A stretch of 64,000 nt of DNA from Ruminococcaceae bacterium UBA6353. Its GTDB lineage: Bacteria; Bacillota; Clostridia; Oscillospirales; Acutalibacteraceae. Shown piece after piece: positions 39,233 to 48,905 of the stretch. Location of the stretch: positions 17,716 through 81,715 of the forward strand of contig DJRT01000025.1 of the NCBI GenBank assembly GCA_002437905.1. The letters run 5' to 3'. Below the pieces are notes generated by a model that was given only the letters and a program-made list of their open reading frames with translations, did no database searches and had not been told where the DNA came from. The position numbers were made by a program, and so were the translations under genes. Each line of letters begins with the position of its first letter. The stretch's first letter is position 1.

Positions 39233-40767
39233 AGGCTCTGCCCCACCTGCCAGTATTTGCGGTCAAGGCTGCGGTACTGGATCGCCTCTGCAATGTGCGG
39301 GGTATCAATCACCTCGCTGCCGGCCAGATCCGCAATGGTGCGGGCCACCTTCAGCAGCCGGTCATAGGCGCGGGCGGAAAGCCCCATGCGCTCAAACGCC
39401 CCCTTCAGCAGGGCATTGGCCGCCGGGGTCAGCGGACAATAGTCCTTCAGCCGGCTGGTGGGGATGCGGGCATTGGACAGCACCCCGGTGCCGGCGAAGC
39501 GTGCACGCTGCACGGCGCGGGCGGCATTCACCCGCTGCCGGATGGCGGCGGAACTTTCGCCCTTGGCCTTGGCGGCCAGCTGGTCATATTCCACCGGCGG
39601 CACCTCAATGTGCAGATCAATCCGATCCAGCAGCGGACCGGATACCTTGCTGAGATACCGCCGCACCGCCTGCGGCGAACAGGTGCAGCGCCGGGTGGGG
39701 TGGCCGTAATACCCGCACGGGCAGGGGTTCATCGCCGCCACCAGCATGATCGAGCAGGGATAGGACAGGGAGGCACTGACGCGGGAGATGGTCACCCGGC
39801 CATCCTCCAGCGGCTGGCGCAGGCACTCCATTGCCGGGCGGGAAAATTCCGGCAGCTCGTCCAGAAACAGCACCCCATTGTGCGCCAGGGAAACCTCGCC
39901 CGGCCGGGGGGTCACCCCGCCGCCGGCCAGCCCCTGCGGCGAGATATTGTGGTGCGGCGCCCGGAACGGCCGGTGATCCAGCAGGCCGGTGCCGCTGGGC
40001 AGCATCCCGGCAATGGAATGAATCTTGGTGCTTTCCAGCGCCTCGGCGCGGGTCAGATCCGGCAGAATAGAGGGCAGCCGCTTGGCCAGCATACTTTTGC
40101 CGGAGCCTGGCGGGCCGATCAGCAGCGCATTGTGGCCGCCGGCAGCCGCAATCTCCATCGCCCGGCGGGCAGTCTCCTGCCCCATCACATCAGCAAAATC
40201 CGGCAGCCCGACCGCCTGTGCCGGCGCAAAATCCGCCGCCGCGACCGGCACCAGCGGCTGCTGCCCCAGCAGGTGGGACAGCAGTGCCGCCACAGTTTCC
40301 ACCGGGTAGACGGCAATGCCGTCCACCACCGCGGCCTCCGCCGCGTTGCCGGCCGGAACATAGACCTCCTGCAGGCCGGCGTCCCGCGCGGCAATGACCA
40401 TCGGCAGCACCCCACGCACCGGGCGCACCTCGCCCTGCAGGGAAAGCTCCCCGATGAAGGCAGCCTGCGCGGTTTTGGCTTTCAGCTGTCCGCTGGCGCA
40501 CAGCAGTGCCAACAGCAGCGGCAGGTCGTATACCGAGCCTTCCTTTTTCACATCGGCCGGCGCCAGATTGACGGTAATGCGGCTGACCGGATAGGTAAAG
40601 CCGGCATTTTTCATCGCCGCCCGCACGCGGTCGCGGGATTCCCGCACCGCCGTATCCGGCAGCCCGACCACATCAAAGCCGGGCAGCCCGCGGGAAAGAT
40701 CCGCCTCCACCTCGACCATAAAGCCGTCTATTCCGTGCAGCCCCATGCTTTTCAGGCTGGCAAACAT
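39229..40767 (-). CDS. ComM/YifB-type Mg-chelatase-like ATPase
   Basis: A 512-residue AAA+ protein. An N-terminal Lon-protease-like fold (about 1-165, VEVEADLSRGLPGFDVVGLPD) is followed by an ATPase domain with Walker A GPPGSGKSMLAKR, the FRAPHHNIS block, Walker B VLFLDELPEF, and CPCGYYG with zinc-type cysteines. ComM promotes branch migration in natural transformation in some bacteria; in Clostridia the role is less clear. ATG 40767 is preferred over the GTG two codons earlier because AAAGGAGG is then 8 bases away. Confidence 0.92.
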   Translation of the reverse strand: MFASLKSMGLHGIDGFMVEVEADLSRGLPGFDVVGLPDTAVRESRDRVRAAMKNAGFTYPVSRITVNLAPADVKKEGSVYDLPLLLALLCASGQLKAKTAQAAFIGELSLQGEVRPVRGVLPMVIAARDAGLQEVYVPAGNAAEAAVVDGIAVYPVETVAALLSHLLGQQPLVPVAAADFAPAQAVGLPDFADVMGQETARRAMEIAAAGGHNALLIGPPGSGKSMLAKRLPSILPDLTRAEALESTKIHSIAGMLPSGTGLLDHRPFRAPHHNISPQGLAGGGVTPRPGEVSLAHNGVLFLDELPEFSRPAMECLRQPLEDGRVTISRVSASLSYPCSIMLVAAMNPCPCGYYGHPTRRCTCSPQAVRRYLSKVSGPLLDRIDLHIEVPPVEYDQLAAKAKGESSAAIRQRVNAARAVQRARFAGTGVLSNARIPTSRLKDYCPLTPAANALLKGAFERMGLSARAYDRLLKVARTIADLAGSEVIDTPHIAEAIQYRSLDRKYWQVGQSL

Positions 40768-40782
40768 CAGCACGACCTCCTT

Positions 40783-43416
40783 TCAGCCCCGGTATTTTTT
40801 CAGCAGCCAGCGGAGCAGCTTTGCCAGCTCCACCAGCAGCAGCGGCGCCACCGACAGCCCGGCCACGGCGCCCCAGGCGGTGGCGTCCATGGCCACCACC
40901 GAGAAGATCCCCTGCACCCCCGGGATCAGCAGCGCTGCCAGCAGCAGCGCCAGTGAACACAGGAATGCCCACAGCATATACCGGTTGGTGTGGAAGCCCA
41001 CCCGGAACAGGGAGTGGCGGGAGCGCACATTGAATGCGTGCACAAGCTGCCCCAGCGCCAGCGTGGCAAAGGCCATGGTCTCGCCCAGCGGCACGCTGCC
41101 CCAGCAGCGGGAGCCAAGCCAATAGGCCACCAGCGTCAGGGCGGCAAACATCGCGCCCTGCAGCGCGATCTGCAGCCCCACACCGCCGGCCAGCAGGCTG
41201 TCGCTCTGCCGGCGGGGCGGACGGCTCATGCTGTCCGGCTCCGGCTTTTCCATCCCCAGCGCCAGTGCCGGCAGGCTGTCGGTGATCAGGTTCAGCCACA
41301 GCAGCTGCACCGGCAGCAGCGGGCTTTCCCGCCAGAACAGCATGCACAGGAACACCGTCAGGATCTCCCCCAGATTGCAGGAAAGCAAAAAGTGCACCGC
41401 CTTGCGGATATTGTCGTAGATGCCGCGACCCTCCCGCACAGCGGAAACAATGGTGGAAAAGTTGTCATCCGTTAGCACCATATCCGCCGCGCCCTTGGCC
41501 ACATCCGTGCCGGTAACGCCCATCGCGCAGCCGATATCCGCCGCCTTCAGCGCCGGCGCATCGTTGATGCCGTCGCCGGTCATCGCCACCACATCGCCCT
41601 GCTTTTTCCACGCCTTTACAATGCGCAGCTTATCCGCCGGCGCCACGCGGGCATACACGCGGCAGCGGGTGATATTCTCCTCCAGCTCTTCATCGCTCAT
41701 GGCAGCCAACTGCTGCCCCGTCAGCGCCAGCTCTCCCTCATGCAGGATCCCCAGCTCCCGCGCGATGGCGCCGGCCGTGACCACATTATCCCCGGTGATC
41801 ATCACCGTACGGATGCCGGCGGCATCGCAATCCCGGATGGCCTGCGCAGCCTCCGGGCGCGGCGGGTCGATCATGCCGATCAGCCCCGCCAGCATCAGGT
41901 CGCACTCCAGCTGCGCCGGATCGTAGGTCAGCGGCGCCTCATCCAGGATCTTATAGGCCACCGCCAGCACCCGCAGCGCGTCCTGCGCCATGGCGGTATT
42001 GGCCGCGGCCGCCTCCTCCAGCCGCCCGCGGCTGCAGCAGGAAAGCACCGCCTCCGGTGCGCCCTTCACAATCACCACGGTCTGGGTATCTGCCTGGTGC
42101 ACACTGGTCATGCGCTTGCGCTCGGAGTCAAAGGGCAGCTCCCCCAGCCGGGGCATATCCAGCAGCAGCGCCTGCTTGGTGATGCCGGCCGCGTCCAGAT
42201 AGGTCAGAATGGCGGTCTCGGTGGGGTCGCCGACGGCGACCGTCTCCTCCCCCTGCTTTGACAGCACACCATCGGTGCACAGCGCCGCAAGCTGCAGCAG
42301 CTCCCGCAGCCCGTCGGTCGGCGCGCTGCCGTCCAGCTCCACCGTGTGCCCATTCACATAGGCACGGCGCAGGGTCATGCGGTTCTGGGTCAGGGTGCCG
42401 GTCTTATCCGAGCAGATCACCGAGGCACTGCCCAGTGTCTCAACAGCCGGCAGACGGCGGATGATCGCGCCGCGCCGCGCCAGCCGCTGCACCCCCAGCG
42501 CCAGCACAATGGTCACAATCGCCGGCAGCCCCTCCGGGATGGCAGCCACCGCCAGCGAGACGGCGGTCATAAACATATGCATGATCCCCAGCCGGAAGAT
42601 CAGCCCAATCACAAAGATCACGCCGCAGACGGCCAGGGCGCCAATCCCCAGCAGGCGGCCCAGCTGCGCCATCTTCTGCTGCAGGGGGGTGCTTTCCTCC
42701 CGCTCCCCCTCCAGCATGGCGGCCACATGCCCCATTTCCGACTGCATGCCGGTGGCCGTCACCGCCGCCACCGCCTTGCCATTGGTGATGCTGCAGCCGG
42801 CATACAGCATATTGGTGCGGTCAGCCAGCGGCGTGATATCCGCAAAGACACCCTCCGCCTGCTTTTCCGCCGGCAGCGCCTCGCCGGTCAGCGCCGATTC
42901 ATTGCACTTGAGCGCATAGGCCTCCAGCAGGCGGCAATCCGCCGGCACCAGGTCGCCGGCCTCCAGCTCCACAATGTCCCCCGGCACGACCTCGCTGGCC
43001 GGCACGGTACGCACCTGCCCGTCCCGGCGCACCCGCGCATTGGGGGAAGAAAGCGCCTGCAGCGCCGCCAGCGCCGCCTCCGCCCGGCTCTCCTGCACCA
43101 CGCCCAGCACAGCATTGAGCAGCACAATGCCCACGATCACCACCGGCTCCACCCAATCGGCCGGCTTGCCGCTGACAAAGCGGTCATACAGACACAGCGC
43201 CAGCGAAACCGCCGCCGCCAAAAGCAAAATCAGCACCATAGCATCCTGCAGCTGCCGCACAAAGCGCCGCCAAAGGCTGACCGGCGGCTTTTCCTGCAGC
43301 CGGTTTTCTCCGTACTCCGCCAGCCGCTGCTGCGCGGTCTCCTCCGAAAGGCCGGCCTCCCGGTCGGTATTCAGCTCCTGCAGAACCTCGTCTGCCGTAT
43401 GGTTGTGCCAGATCAT
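40783..43416 (-). CDS. P2-type calcium-transporting ATPase
   Basis: An 877-residue P-type ATPase. An N-terminal cation-ATPase domain (TADEVLQELNTDREAGLS) leads into ten expected helices. Features are the actuator LTGEALP, the ion-binding PEGLP in helix 4, the phosphorylation site CSDKTGTLTQNRM (about 335), the GDGINDAPAL hinge and the C-terminal NLITDSLPALALGME. PEGLP with TDSLPALALG is the SERCA/PMR1-like Ca2+ pump pattern. GGGAG precedes the ATG; in-frame codons upstream have no site. It heads the run towards aroK. Confidence 0.92.
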   Translation of the reverse strand: MIWHNHTADEVLQELNTDREAGLSEETAQQRLAEYGENRLQEKPPVSLWRRFVRQLQDAMVLILLLAAAVSLALCLYDRFVSGKPADWVEPVVIVGIVLLNAVLGVVQESRAEAALAALQALSSPNARVRRDGQVRTVPASEVVPGDIVELEAGDLVPADCRLLEAYALKCNESALTGEALPAEKQAEGVFADITPLADRTNMLYAGCSITNGKAVAAVTATGMQSEMGHVAAMLEGEREESTPLQQKMAQLGRLLGIGALAVCGVIFVIGLIFRLGIMHMFMTAVSLAVAAIPEGLPAIVTIVLALGVQRLARRGAIIRRLPAVETLGSASVICSDKTGTLTQNRMTLRRAYVNGHTVELDGSAPTDGLRELLQLAALCTDGVLSKQGEETVAVGDPTETAILTYLDAAGITKQALLLDMPRLGELPFDSERKRMTSVHQADTQTVVIVKGAPEAVLSCCSRGRLEEAAAANTAMAQDALRVLAVAYKILDEAPLTYDPAQLECDLMLAGLIGMIDPPRPEAAQAIRDCDAAGIRTVMITGDNVVTAGAIARELGILHEGELALTGQQLAAMSDEELEENITRCRVYARVAPADKLRIVKAWKKQGDVVAMTGDGINDAPALKAADIGCAMGVTGTDVAKGAADMVLTDDNFSTIVSAVREGRGIYDNIRKAVHFLLSCNLGEILTVFLCMLFWRESPLLPVQLLWLNLITDSLPALALGMEKPEPDSMSRPPRRQSDSLLAGGVGLQIALQGAMFAALTLVAYWLGSRCWGSVPLGETMAFATLALGQLVHAFNVRSRHSLFRVGFHTNRYMLWAFLCSLALLLAALLIPGVQGIFSVVAMDATAWGAVAGLSVAPLLLVELAKLLRWLLKKYRG

Positions 43417-43540
43417 CCCCGCACTCCCTCTCAACAAAAGTCCTATAGAAAAGTATACCACAAAGCGCGGCAAAAGCCAACCTGCCGGCGAAAAAAATCC
43501 CGCCGCCCGGCGCTTTTTACAAAATATTCATAAACCCCCC

Positions 43541-43569
43541 TTGCATTTACCGGCGCAAGAGGGTATACT
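43541..43569 (+). promoter_or_regulatory. Promoter of htpG
   Basis: TTGCAT (43541-43546), 17 bases, TATACT (43564-43569). The expected start lies inside the CIRCE element. Confidence 0.8.
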
Positions 43570-43573
43570 GATT

Positions 43574-43600
43574 TTAGCACTCAAACGATATGAGTGCTAA
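43574..43600 (+). promoter_or_regulatory. CIRCE operator for HrcA
   Basis: TTAGCACTC, nine bases, GAGTGCTAA: a perfect match to the CIRCE consensus. It covers the htpG transcription start, so HrcA should repress htpG until heat shock. Confidence 0.97.
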
Positions 43601-43629
43601 AATATTACACGATGATCGAGGGATGCCCA

Positions 43630-45519
43630 ATGGCTACAAAACAATTCAAGGCAGAATCCAAACGCCTGCTGGATCTGATGATCAATTCCATTTACACCCA
43701 CAAGGAGATCTTCCTGCGGGAGCTGATCTCCAATGCCAGCGATGCGCTGGACAAGCTCTATTACCAGTCGCTTTCGGACAATCTGACCGGTGTCAGCCGG
43801 GATGAATTCTTCATCCGCCTGGCGGTGGACAAGGATAACCGCACACTGACCGTAACGGATAACGGCATTGGCATGTCCAAGGAGGAGCTGGAGCAAAATC
43901 TCGGCACCATCGCCAAGAGCGGTTCGCTCAGCTTCAAACAGGAGCACGAAGCCAAAGACGATGTGGACATCATCGGCCAGTTCGGCGTGGGCTTCTACGC
44001 CGCCTTTATGGTGGCAGACTGCGTAACCGTCACCAGCCGCCGCTTTGACAGCGAGGAAGCATGGGAATGGCGCTCCAAGGGCGCAGCCGGCTATACGGTG
44101 GAGCCCGCCGAGAAAGCCACCACCGGCACAGAGATCCGCCTGCACATCAAGCCGAACACCGAGGATGAAAACTACGACGAGTTTCTGGAGCCGTACCGCC
44201 TGCAGGAGCTGGTGAAAAAGTATTCCGACTATATCCGTTACCCCATCCGCATGGAGATGGAAAAGCGCCGCCCGAAAGAAAAAACGGACGAAAATGCCAA
44301 AACAGAATACGAGACCTATACCGAGGACGAAGTGCTCAACAGCATGGTCCCGCTGTGGAAAAAGAACAAAAACGAAGTCACTCCGGAAGAATACAACACC
44401 TTCTACAAGGAGAAATTCCTCGATTACGAGGATCCGGCACGGGTGATCTACTCCTCCACCGAGGGCGCGGCCACCTACAATGCGCTGCTGTTCATCCCCG
44501 CACATGCACCGTTTAATTACTATACCCGTGAGTACGAAAAGGGGCTGCAGCTGTACGCCAGCGGTGTGCTGATCATGGACAAGTGCCCCGACCTGCTGCC
44601 GGACTATTTCAGCTTTGTCAAGGGTCTGGTGGACTCACAGGATCTGTCGCTGAACATCTCGCGTGAGATGCTGCAGCATGACCGCCAGCTCAAGGTGATC
44701 GCCGGCCGGCTGGAGAAAAAGATCCACACCGAGCTGCTGGCTATGCTCAACAACGACCGGGAAAAATACGAGCAGTTCTTCAAGAATTTCGGCCTGCAGC
44801 TGAAATACGGCCTGTATGCGGATTATGGGATGCACAAGGATGTGCTGCAGGATCTGGTCATGTTCCCCTCCTCCAATGAGAAAAAGATGACCACCCTGGG
44901 GGAGTATGTCTCCCGCATGAAAGAGGATCAGAAATACATCTACTACGCCTGCGGCGAGACGGTGGAAAAGGCCGCGGCACTGCCGCAAACCGAGGCTGTG
45001 GCTGACAAGGGATACGAGATCCTGTATCTGACCGCCGATGTGGACGAATTCGCTCTCAAACTGCTGCACAGCTTTGAGGAAAAGGAATTCAAATCCGTTT
45101 CGGCCGGCGACCTCGGCTTTGACCGCCCGGAGGAAGAAAAGAGCGAACCGACCGAGGAGCAGAAGAGTCTGCTGGACGCCATGACAGCTGCGCTGAACGG
45201 CAAGGTCAAGGCTGTGCGGGTATCCAAGCGGCTGAAGACCTACCCCGTGTGCCTGACCAGCGACGGCGAGGTTTCGCTGGAGATGGAAAAGGTGCTCAAT
45301 GCCCAGCCGGGCAATGAGCAGAAGATCCAGGCAGAGCGGGTGCTGGAGATCAACGAAAACCACCCGATCTACCAGAAGCTGCAGGCGCTGCGCGGGGATG
45401 AGGCCCTGCTGGGCACCTACACGCAGCTGCTGTACAGCCAGGCACTGCTGCTGGAGGGCATGAGCATAGAGGATCCGGTAGCCTACACCAAGGAGCTGTG
45501 CGATCTGCTGGCAAAATAA
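43630..45519 (+). CDS. htpG: Hsp90-family chaperone HtpG
   Basis: A 629-residue ATP-dependent chaperone. The GHKL ATPase motifs are NASDALDK, DNGIGM and GQFGVGFYAAFM; the middle domain contains LYASGVLIMD and LNISREMLQ; a C-terminal dimerisation domain follows. ATG 43630 has GAGGG upstream, and the earlier in-frame ATG lies inside the CIRCE region. The linker RRPKEKTDENAKTEYETYT is moderately charged. It is a single-gene unit. Confidence 0.97.
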   Translation: MATKQFKAESKRLLDLMINSIYTHKEIFLRELISNASDALDKLYYQSLSDNLTGVSRDEFFIRLAVDKDNRTLTVTDNGIGMSKEELEQNLGTIAKSGSLSFKQEHEAKDDVDIIGQFGVGFYAAFMVADCVTVTSRRFDSEEAWEWRSKGAAGYTVEPAEKATTGTEIRLHIKPNTEDENYDEFLEPYRLQELVKKYSDYIRYPIRMEMEKRRPKEKTDENAKTEYETYTEDEVLNSMVPLWKKNKNEVTPEEYNTFYKEKFLDYEDPARVIYSSTEGAATYNALLFIPAHAPFNYYTREYEKGLQLYASGVLIMDKCPDLLPDYFSFVKGLVDSQDLSLNISREMLQHDRQLKVIAGRLEKKIHTELLAMLNNDREKYEQFFKNFGLQLKYGLYADYGMHKDVLQDLVMFPSSNEKKMTTLGEYVSRMKEDQKYIYYACGETVEKAAALPQTEAVADKGYEILYLTADVDEFALKLLHSFEEKEFKSVSAGDLGFDRPEEEKSEPTEEQKSLLDAMTAALNGKVKAVRVSKRLKTYPVCLTSDGEVSLEMEKVLNAQPGNEQKIQAERVLEINENHPIYQKLQALRGDEALLGTYTQLLYSQALLLEGMSIEDPVAYTKELCDLLAK

Positions 45520-45538
45520 TTTTCCCCCGTTAAACAAA

Positions 45539-45579
45539 GCCGTCCCCGCTGTACAGCTGTACAGCGGGGGCGGCTTTTC
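45539..45579 (+). terminator. Terminator of htpG
   Basis: CCCCGCTGTACAG is followed immediately by CTGTACAGCGGGG, with outer GCC/GGC and TTTTCC. Confidence 0.85.
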
Positions 45580-45599
45580 CCTCTTTTACGCTGCCTGCT

Positions 45600-46376
45600 T
45601 CAGCTCAGGAGCTGAAACAGCATGATAACCGCACCCAGCACCACCAGCACAGCGCCGGTGGCGCGGTTGAGGGTCTTCGGCGCAGCCTTATTGGCAAACA
45701 CGGCCGCAATGCGTGCCCACAGCAGAGTGAACACCACACACAGCCCCCACACCAGCCAGTCCGGCATGCCGCCGATCACAAAGTGCGAGACCGCACCCGT
45801 CAGAGCGGTAAAGGTCATGATAAATACGCTGGTGCCGACAGCGGTTTTCAGCTCATACCCCAGCACGCTGGTCAGGATCAGCAGCATCATCATGCCGCCG
45901 CCGGCACCGATGAACCCACAGATAAAGCCGATCAGCGTCCCGCACAGCAGAGACTGGATCGCCCGCTTTTTGGCCGAGACCCCAAGCATGGCCTCCTTGG
46001 TGGTCATCACCGGGCGTACAATAAACTTGATGCCCAGCAGAAAGGTCATAAACACCGAAAAGCCACCCATGGTCGTGGAAGGCACAAGGCTGGCCACATA
46101 GCTGCCCACCACCGTAAAGGCCAGCACACTGGCCATCATGATGAGGCCATTGCGGATGTCGAGATTTTTATTCTTGTGATAGGTATAGGCAGAAACCGCA
46201 CTGGCCAGCACATCCGAGGACAGCGCAATCCCCACCGCCATGTACGGATCCATCTGCAGAAAGGTGATCAGCATCGGGCTGATGACCGCGGCGGCGCTCA
46301 TGCCGGCAAAGCCGGTGCCGAGGCCGGCGCCCATGCCGGCAAAAAAGGTGACCAGGACCGTCAGCAAAATGTGCAT
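45600..46376 (-). CDS. TauE/SafE family anion exporter
   Basis: A 258-residue membrane protein with about seven or eight helices in two related halves, each opening with a Gly-rich segment (GMGAGLGTGFAGMSAAAVISPML and LIGFICGFIGAGGGMMMLLIL). The family exports sulfite, sulfonates or other organic anions. ATG 46376 has GGAGG upstream; in-frame starts further out lie inside the MarR gene and are spurious. It begins 1 base after the MarR stop, so the regulator probably controls it. Confidence 0.9.
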   Translation of the reverse strand: MHILLTVLVTFFAGMGAGLGTGFAGMSAAAVISPMLITFLQMDPYMAVGIALSSDVLASAVSAYTYHKNKNLDIRNGLIMMASVLAFTVVGSYVASLVPSTTMGGFSVFMTFLLGIKFIVRPVMTTKEAMLGVSAKKRAIQSLLCGTLIGFICGFIGAGGGMMMLLILTSVLGYELKTAVGTSVFIMTFTALTGAVSHFVIGGMPDWLVWGLCVVFTLLWARIAAVFANKAAPKTLNRATGAVLVVLGAVIMLFQLLS

Positions 46377-46377
46377 A

Positions 46378-46812
46378 TCAGCGTGCCTCCTCCAACATCG
46401 CATCCAGATTTTTCTCCATAATATCCAAAGTGGCGAAAAAGGCCGCCCGCATTTCCTCATCCGTATCCCGGAACAGCCCGGCGAAAAACGCCTCCTGCAG
46501 CTGGCGTCCCTGCGCAATCACCGGCTGCGCCCGCTCGGTGCACAGCAGCTCGGTCTTGCGCCGGTCGCCGGTCACTGTCCGCCGGGTCAGGTAACCCTCC
46601 TGCACCAGCCGCTCCACATTGACCGACACCAGATTGGCCTTGATATGCCGCAGCTCAACAATAGCGCTTGCCGTGCGGCAATCGGGATTGTTCGCCAGGA
46701 ACAGCAGAATATCAAACGCCGTCTGCGGCAGCCCAAGCGTGTGACACAGCGGCTTGCATACCGCAGCGTAGGCCAGTGCGGTCTTGCGGGCAAAGGCAAT
46801 ACTCTTGTGCAT
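46378..46812 (-). CDS. MarR-family transcription regulator
   Basis: A 144-residue winged-helix protein with the family layout: N-terminal dimerisation helix, recognition region TASAIVELRHIKANLVSVNVERL, wing YLTRRTVTGDRRKTEL and long C-terminal helix. GGGGGG lies upstream of the ATG. The promoter region holds an AT-rich inverted repeat (46838-46858), a probable autoregulatory operator. Transcribed together with the TauE exporter. Confidence 0.9.
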   Translation of the reverse strand: MHKSIAFARKTALAYAAVCKPLCHTLGLPQTAFDILLFLANNPDCRTASAIVELRHIKANLVSVNVERLVQEGYLTRRTVTGDRRKTELLCTERAQPVIAQGRQLQEAFFAGLFRDTDEEMRAAFFATLDIMEKNLDAMLEEAR

Positions 46813-46837
46813 ATCCTGTACCCCCCAATATTCTCTA

Positions 46838-46858
46838 TTTGAATTGTTCAAATTTGAA
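46838..46858. promoter_or_regulatory. Overlapping inverted repeats, probable MarR operator
   Basis: TTTGAA-TTG-TTCAAA (46838-46852) overlaps TTCAAATTTGAA (46847-46858). It lies 26 bases ahead of the marR start in otherwise GC-rich DNA. Confidence 0.65.
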
Positions 46859-46906
46859 GTAATTATACCATCGGTGCTGCACGCTGTCAAGCCCGGAAAT
46901 GAAAAA

Positions 46907-46944
46907 GCCCGCCCACCGTTGCGTGATAACAACGGCGGGCGGGC
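46907..46944 (-). terminator. Terminator of manA
   Basis: GCCCGCC...CCGTTG pairs with CAACGG...CGGGCGGGC around CGTGATAA; five T follow on the minus strand. Confidence 0.85.
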
Positions 46945-46967
46945 AACAAAGACGGATTATCCTGCGC

Positions 46968-47927
46968 TCACACCCAGCTGGCCAGCATGGACAGTTCCCC
47001 GTGCAGGGTGACCGGCTGCCCGGCCGGCACAAATACACTATCCCCCTTGGTGATGGGGTGGCTGCCCCCATCCCAGCGCAGCTCACCGGTGCCCTCCAGA
47101 CACAGAAGCGACTGAAAACTGTCCGGCTGCCCGGCTGCCCGGCTGCCGCAGATCTGCCAGCTTTCAGCTGTGAAATACCGGCACTCGGCCAACCGCACCG
47201 TACGGCCGCCCGCCGGTTCCTCCCGCTGCCACAGCCCCGCCGTGGACAGCGGCGTGGGGGTAAGGTGCGTCACATCCAGCGCCTTGTCAATGTGCAGCGC
47301 CCGCGGCTTGCCGTCCGCCCCCAGGCGGCCGTAATCGGACACCCGGTAGGTGGTGACAGAGTTCTGCTGCACCTCGGCCAGCAGGATGCCGGCGCCGATG
47401 GCATGCAGCGTACCGGAGGGGATGAAAAAGACATCCCCCTTCTTCACCGGCACATAGCGCACCGCCTCATCCAGCGTATTTTCCTCAATACGGCGGCGGA
47501 ATTCCTCCCGCGTCAGCTCACGGGAAACACCGTACAGCAGGCGGGCGCCCGGCTCACAATCCAGGATATACCACATCTCGGTCTTGCCCTGCTCCCCCTC
47601 CACCCGGCGGGCATATTCGTCATCCGGGTGCACCTGCACCGAAAGGCGGTCATGGGCGTCGATCAGCTTGATCAGCAGCGGAAACTCCGGAAAAGCTGCG
47701 CCCCGCGCACCCAGTGCCGCCGCGCCCCACTCTTTCAGCACACACGGAAGCTTGTGCCCCGCCCATGTGCCGTCCTTCACCACAGCGCTGCCCTGCGGAT
47801 GGCAGGAAAGCACCCACGCCTCCGCCACCTTATCCAGGCCATCGGCGGCATACCCGTATTCCTGCGGCAGACGATGGCCGCCCCAAATAAAATCTTTCAG
47901 TGCCGGCTGCAAAAACAGCGGTTCCAT
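46968..47927 (-). CDS. manA: Mannose-6-phosphate isomerase, type I
   Basis: A 319-residue cupin zinc enzyme interconverting mannose 6-phosphate and fructose 6-phosphate. It opens LKDFIWGGHRLPQ; SVQVHPDDEYARR provides Gln/His ligands, EMWYILDCEPGA the Glu, and FIPSGTLHAIGAGILLAEVQQNS the later His and catalytic loop. ATG 47927 is chosen because GGAAG is 7 bases upstream; ATGs two and more codons earlier are too close to that site or lack one. Confidence 0.93.
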   Translation of the reverse strand: MEPLFLQPALKDFIWGGHRLPQEYGYAADGLDKVAEAWVLSCHPQGSAVVKDGTWAGHKLPCVLKEWGAAALGARGAAFPEFPLLIKLIDAHDRLSVQVHPDDEYARRVEGEQGKTEMWYILDCEPGARLLYGVSRELTREEFRRRIEENTLDEAVRYVPVKKGDVFFIPSGTLHAIGAGILLAEVQQNSVTTYRVSDYGRLGADGKPRALHIDKALDVTHLTPTPLSTAGLWQREEPAGGRTVRLAECRYFTAESWQICGSRAAGQPDSFQSLLCLEGTGELRWDGGSHPITKGDSVFVPAGQPVTLHGELSMLASWV

Positions 47928-48019
47928 TGGCATTCTTCCTTTCGTCCCATCCGGCTGTGCGGTCATTTTGGTAGACAAAACACGCCCACAGCGGTTTGTT
48001 CAACTGTTTCCGCGTGCGC

Positions 48020-48613
48020 TTATTCCGCGGCGGCACAGGGCAGCCGCTTTTCCAGGCAGACCAGGTCCACGCCGGGAATGCCGTTAAATTCGCACGGCAG
48101 TATCCCCACCTCGGCATAGCCAAGGCGGCCATACAGCGCCCGCGCCCGGCGGTTGCGCGCATTGGTATCCATCCGCAGATACGGACAGCCGCATGCCGCC
48201 GCATACGCCTCATAAAAGGCCACAAAATACCGCCCGCAGCCATGTCCGCCGGCCGCAGGATCCACGCACAGGGTGTGCAGCACCATCACCTGCTGCGGCT
48301 CAGCCGGATACTGCCACGCCGCTCCGGCATAGGCGTCCACCTGCCGCTGGTTGATGATCGCCGAGGCCACCACGCGCCCGTCCCGTTCCAGCACAAACAG
48401 GTCATCCCGCGCCAGCGCCGCCCGGGCATCCTCTATGGTCGGATAAACTTCCGGAACCCAGCCCACCTGTTTTTCGCCGGCCAGGTCGGCCTCAATCGTC
48501 CGGGCATAAATGGCCGCCACTGCGGCGGCATCGCCGGCCTCCGCCTTGCGGATATCCGGGTATTTCTTCCACAGCGCTGCCATGGCCTGTGGGCAGTTTT
48601 CTGTTCCAGTCAT
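48020..48613 (-). CDS. GNAT-family N-acetyltransferase
   Basis: A 197-residue acetyltransferase with an N-terminal helix pair (IRKAEAGDAAAVAAIYART), strand 4 and the acetyl-CoA loop (VMVLHTLCVDPAAGGHGCGRYF) and a C-terminal block (YLRMDTNARNRRARALYGRLGYAEVG) typical of the family. The usual Arg/Gln of the pyrophosphate loop is replaced by Ala-Gly. ATG 48613 follows AGGAGGGAAAACGCCG; longer in-frame starts run through the tRNA-Thr gene. Substrate unknown. Confidence 0.88.
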   Translation of the reverse strand: MTGTENCPQAMAALWKKYPDIRKAEAGDAAAVAAIYARTIEADLAGEKQVGWVPEVYPTIEDARAALARDDLFVLERDGRVVASAIINQRQVDAYAGAAWQYPAEPQQVMVLHTLCVDPAAGGHGCGRYFVAFYEAYAAACGCPYLRMDTNARNRRARALYGRLGYAEVGILPCEFNGIPGVDLVCLEKRLPCAAAE

Positions 48614-48643
48614 CGGCGTTTTCCCTCCTGTGATAAGTAAACA

Positions 48644-48679
48644 GGCGGAGCCGCCGCACCTGTGTGCAGCGGCTCCGCC
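48644..48679 (-). terminator. Hairpin downstream of tRNA-Thr
   Basis: GCGGAGCCGC and GCGGCTCCGC enclose about 14 bases just past the tRNA on the minus strand; the T-rich tail is weak. Confidence 0.55.
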
Positions 48680-48681
48680 CT

Positions 48682-48757
48682 TGGAGCTACTGATCCGATT
48701 CGAACGGACGACCTGCTCATTACGAGTGAGCTGCTCTACCAGCTGAGCCACAGTAGC
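48682..48757 (-). tRNA. tRNA-Thr (anticodon CGT)
   Basis: A 76-base cloverleaf: acceptor GCTACTG/CAGTAGC, anticodon stem GCTCA/TGAGC with loop CTCGTAA, anticodon CGT reading ACG, T loop TTCGAAT, encoded CCA. Confidence 0.95.
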
Positions 48758-48905
48758 ATGTATAGCATACAGCAACCTTTCGGAACAAGGGATAGTATAC
48801 CAAGTTTTCCGCCGTGCGTCAAGGCTTTTGCCGCAACTTTCGGTGAAAAAATTTTCCCCAGGCCGGGAATTTGCCCTTTTCGGGGGAATTTCCGCAAAAA
48901 AAGCA

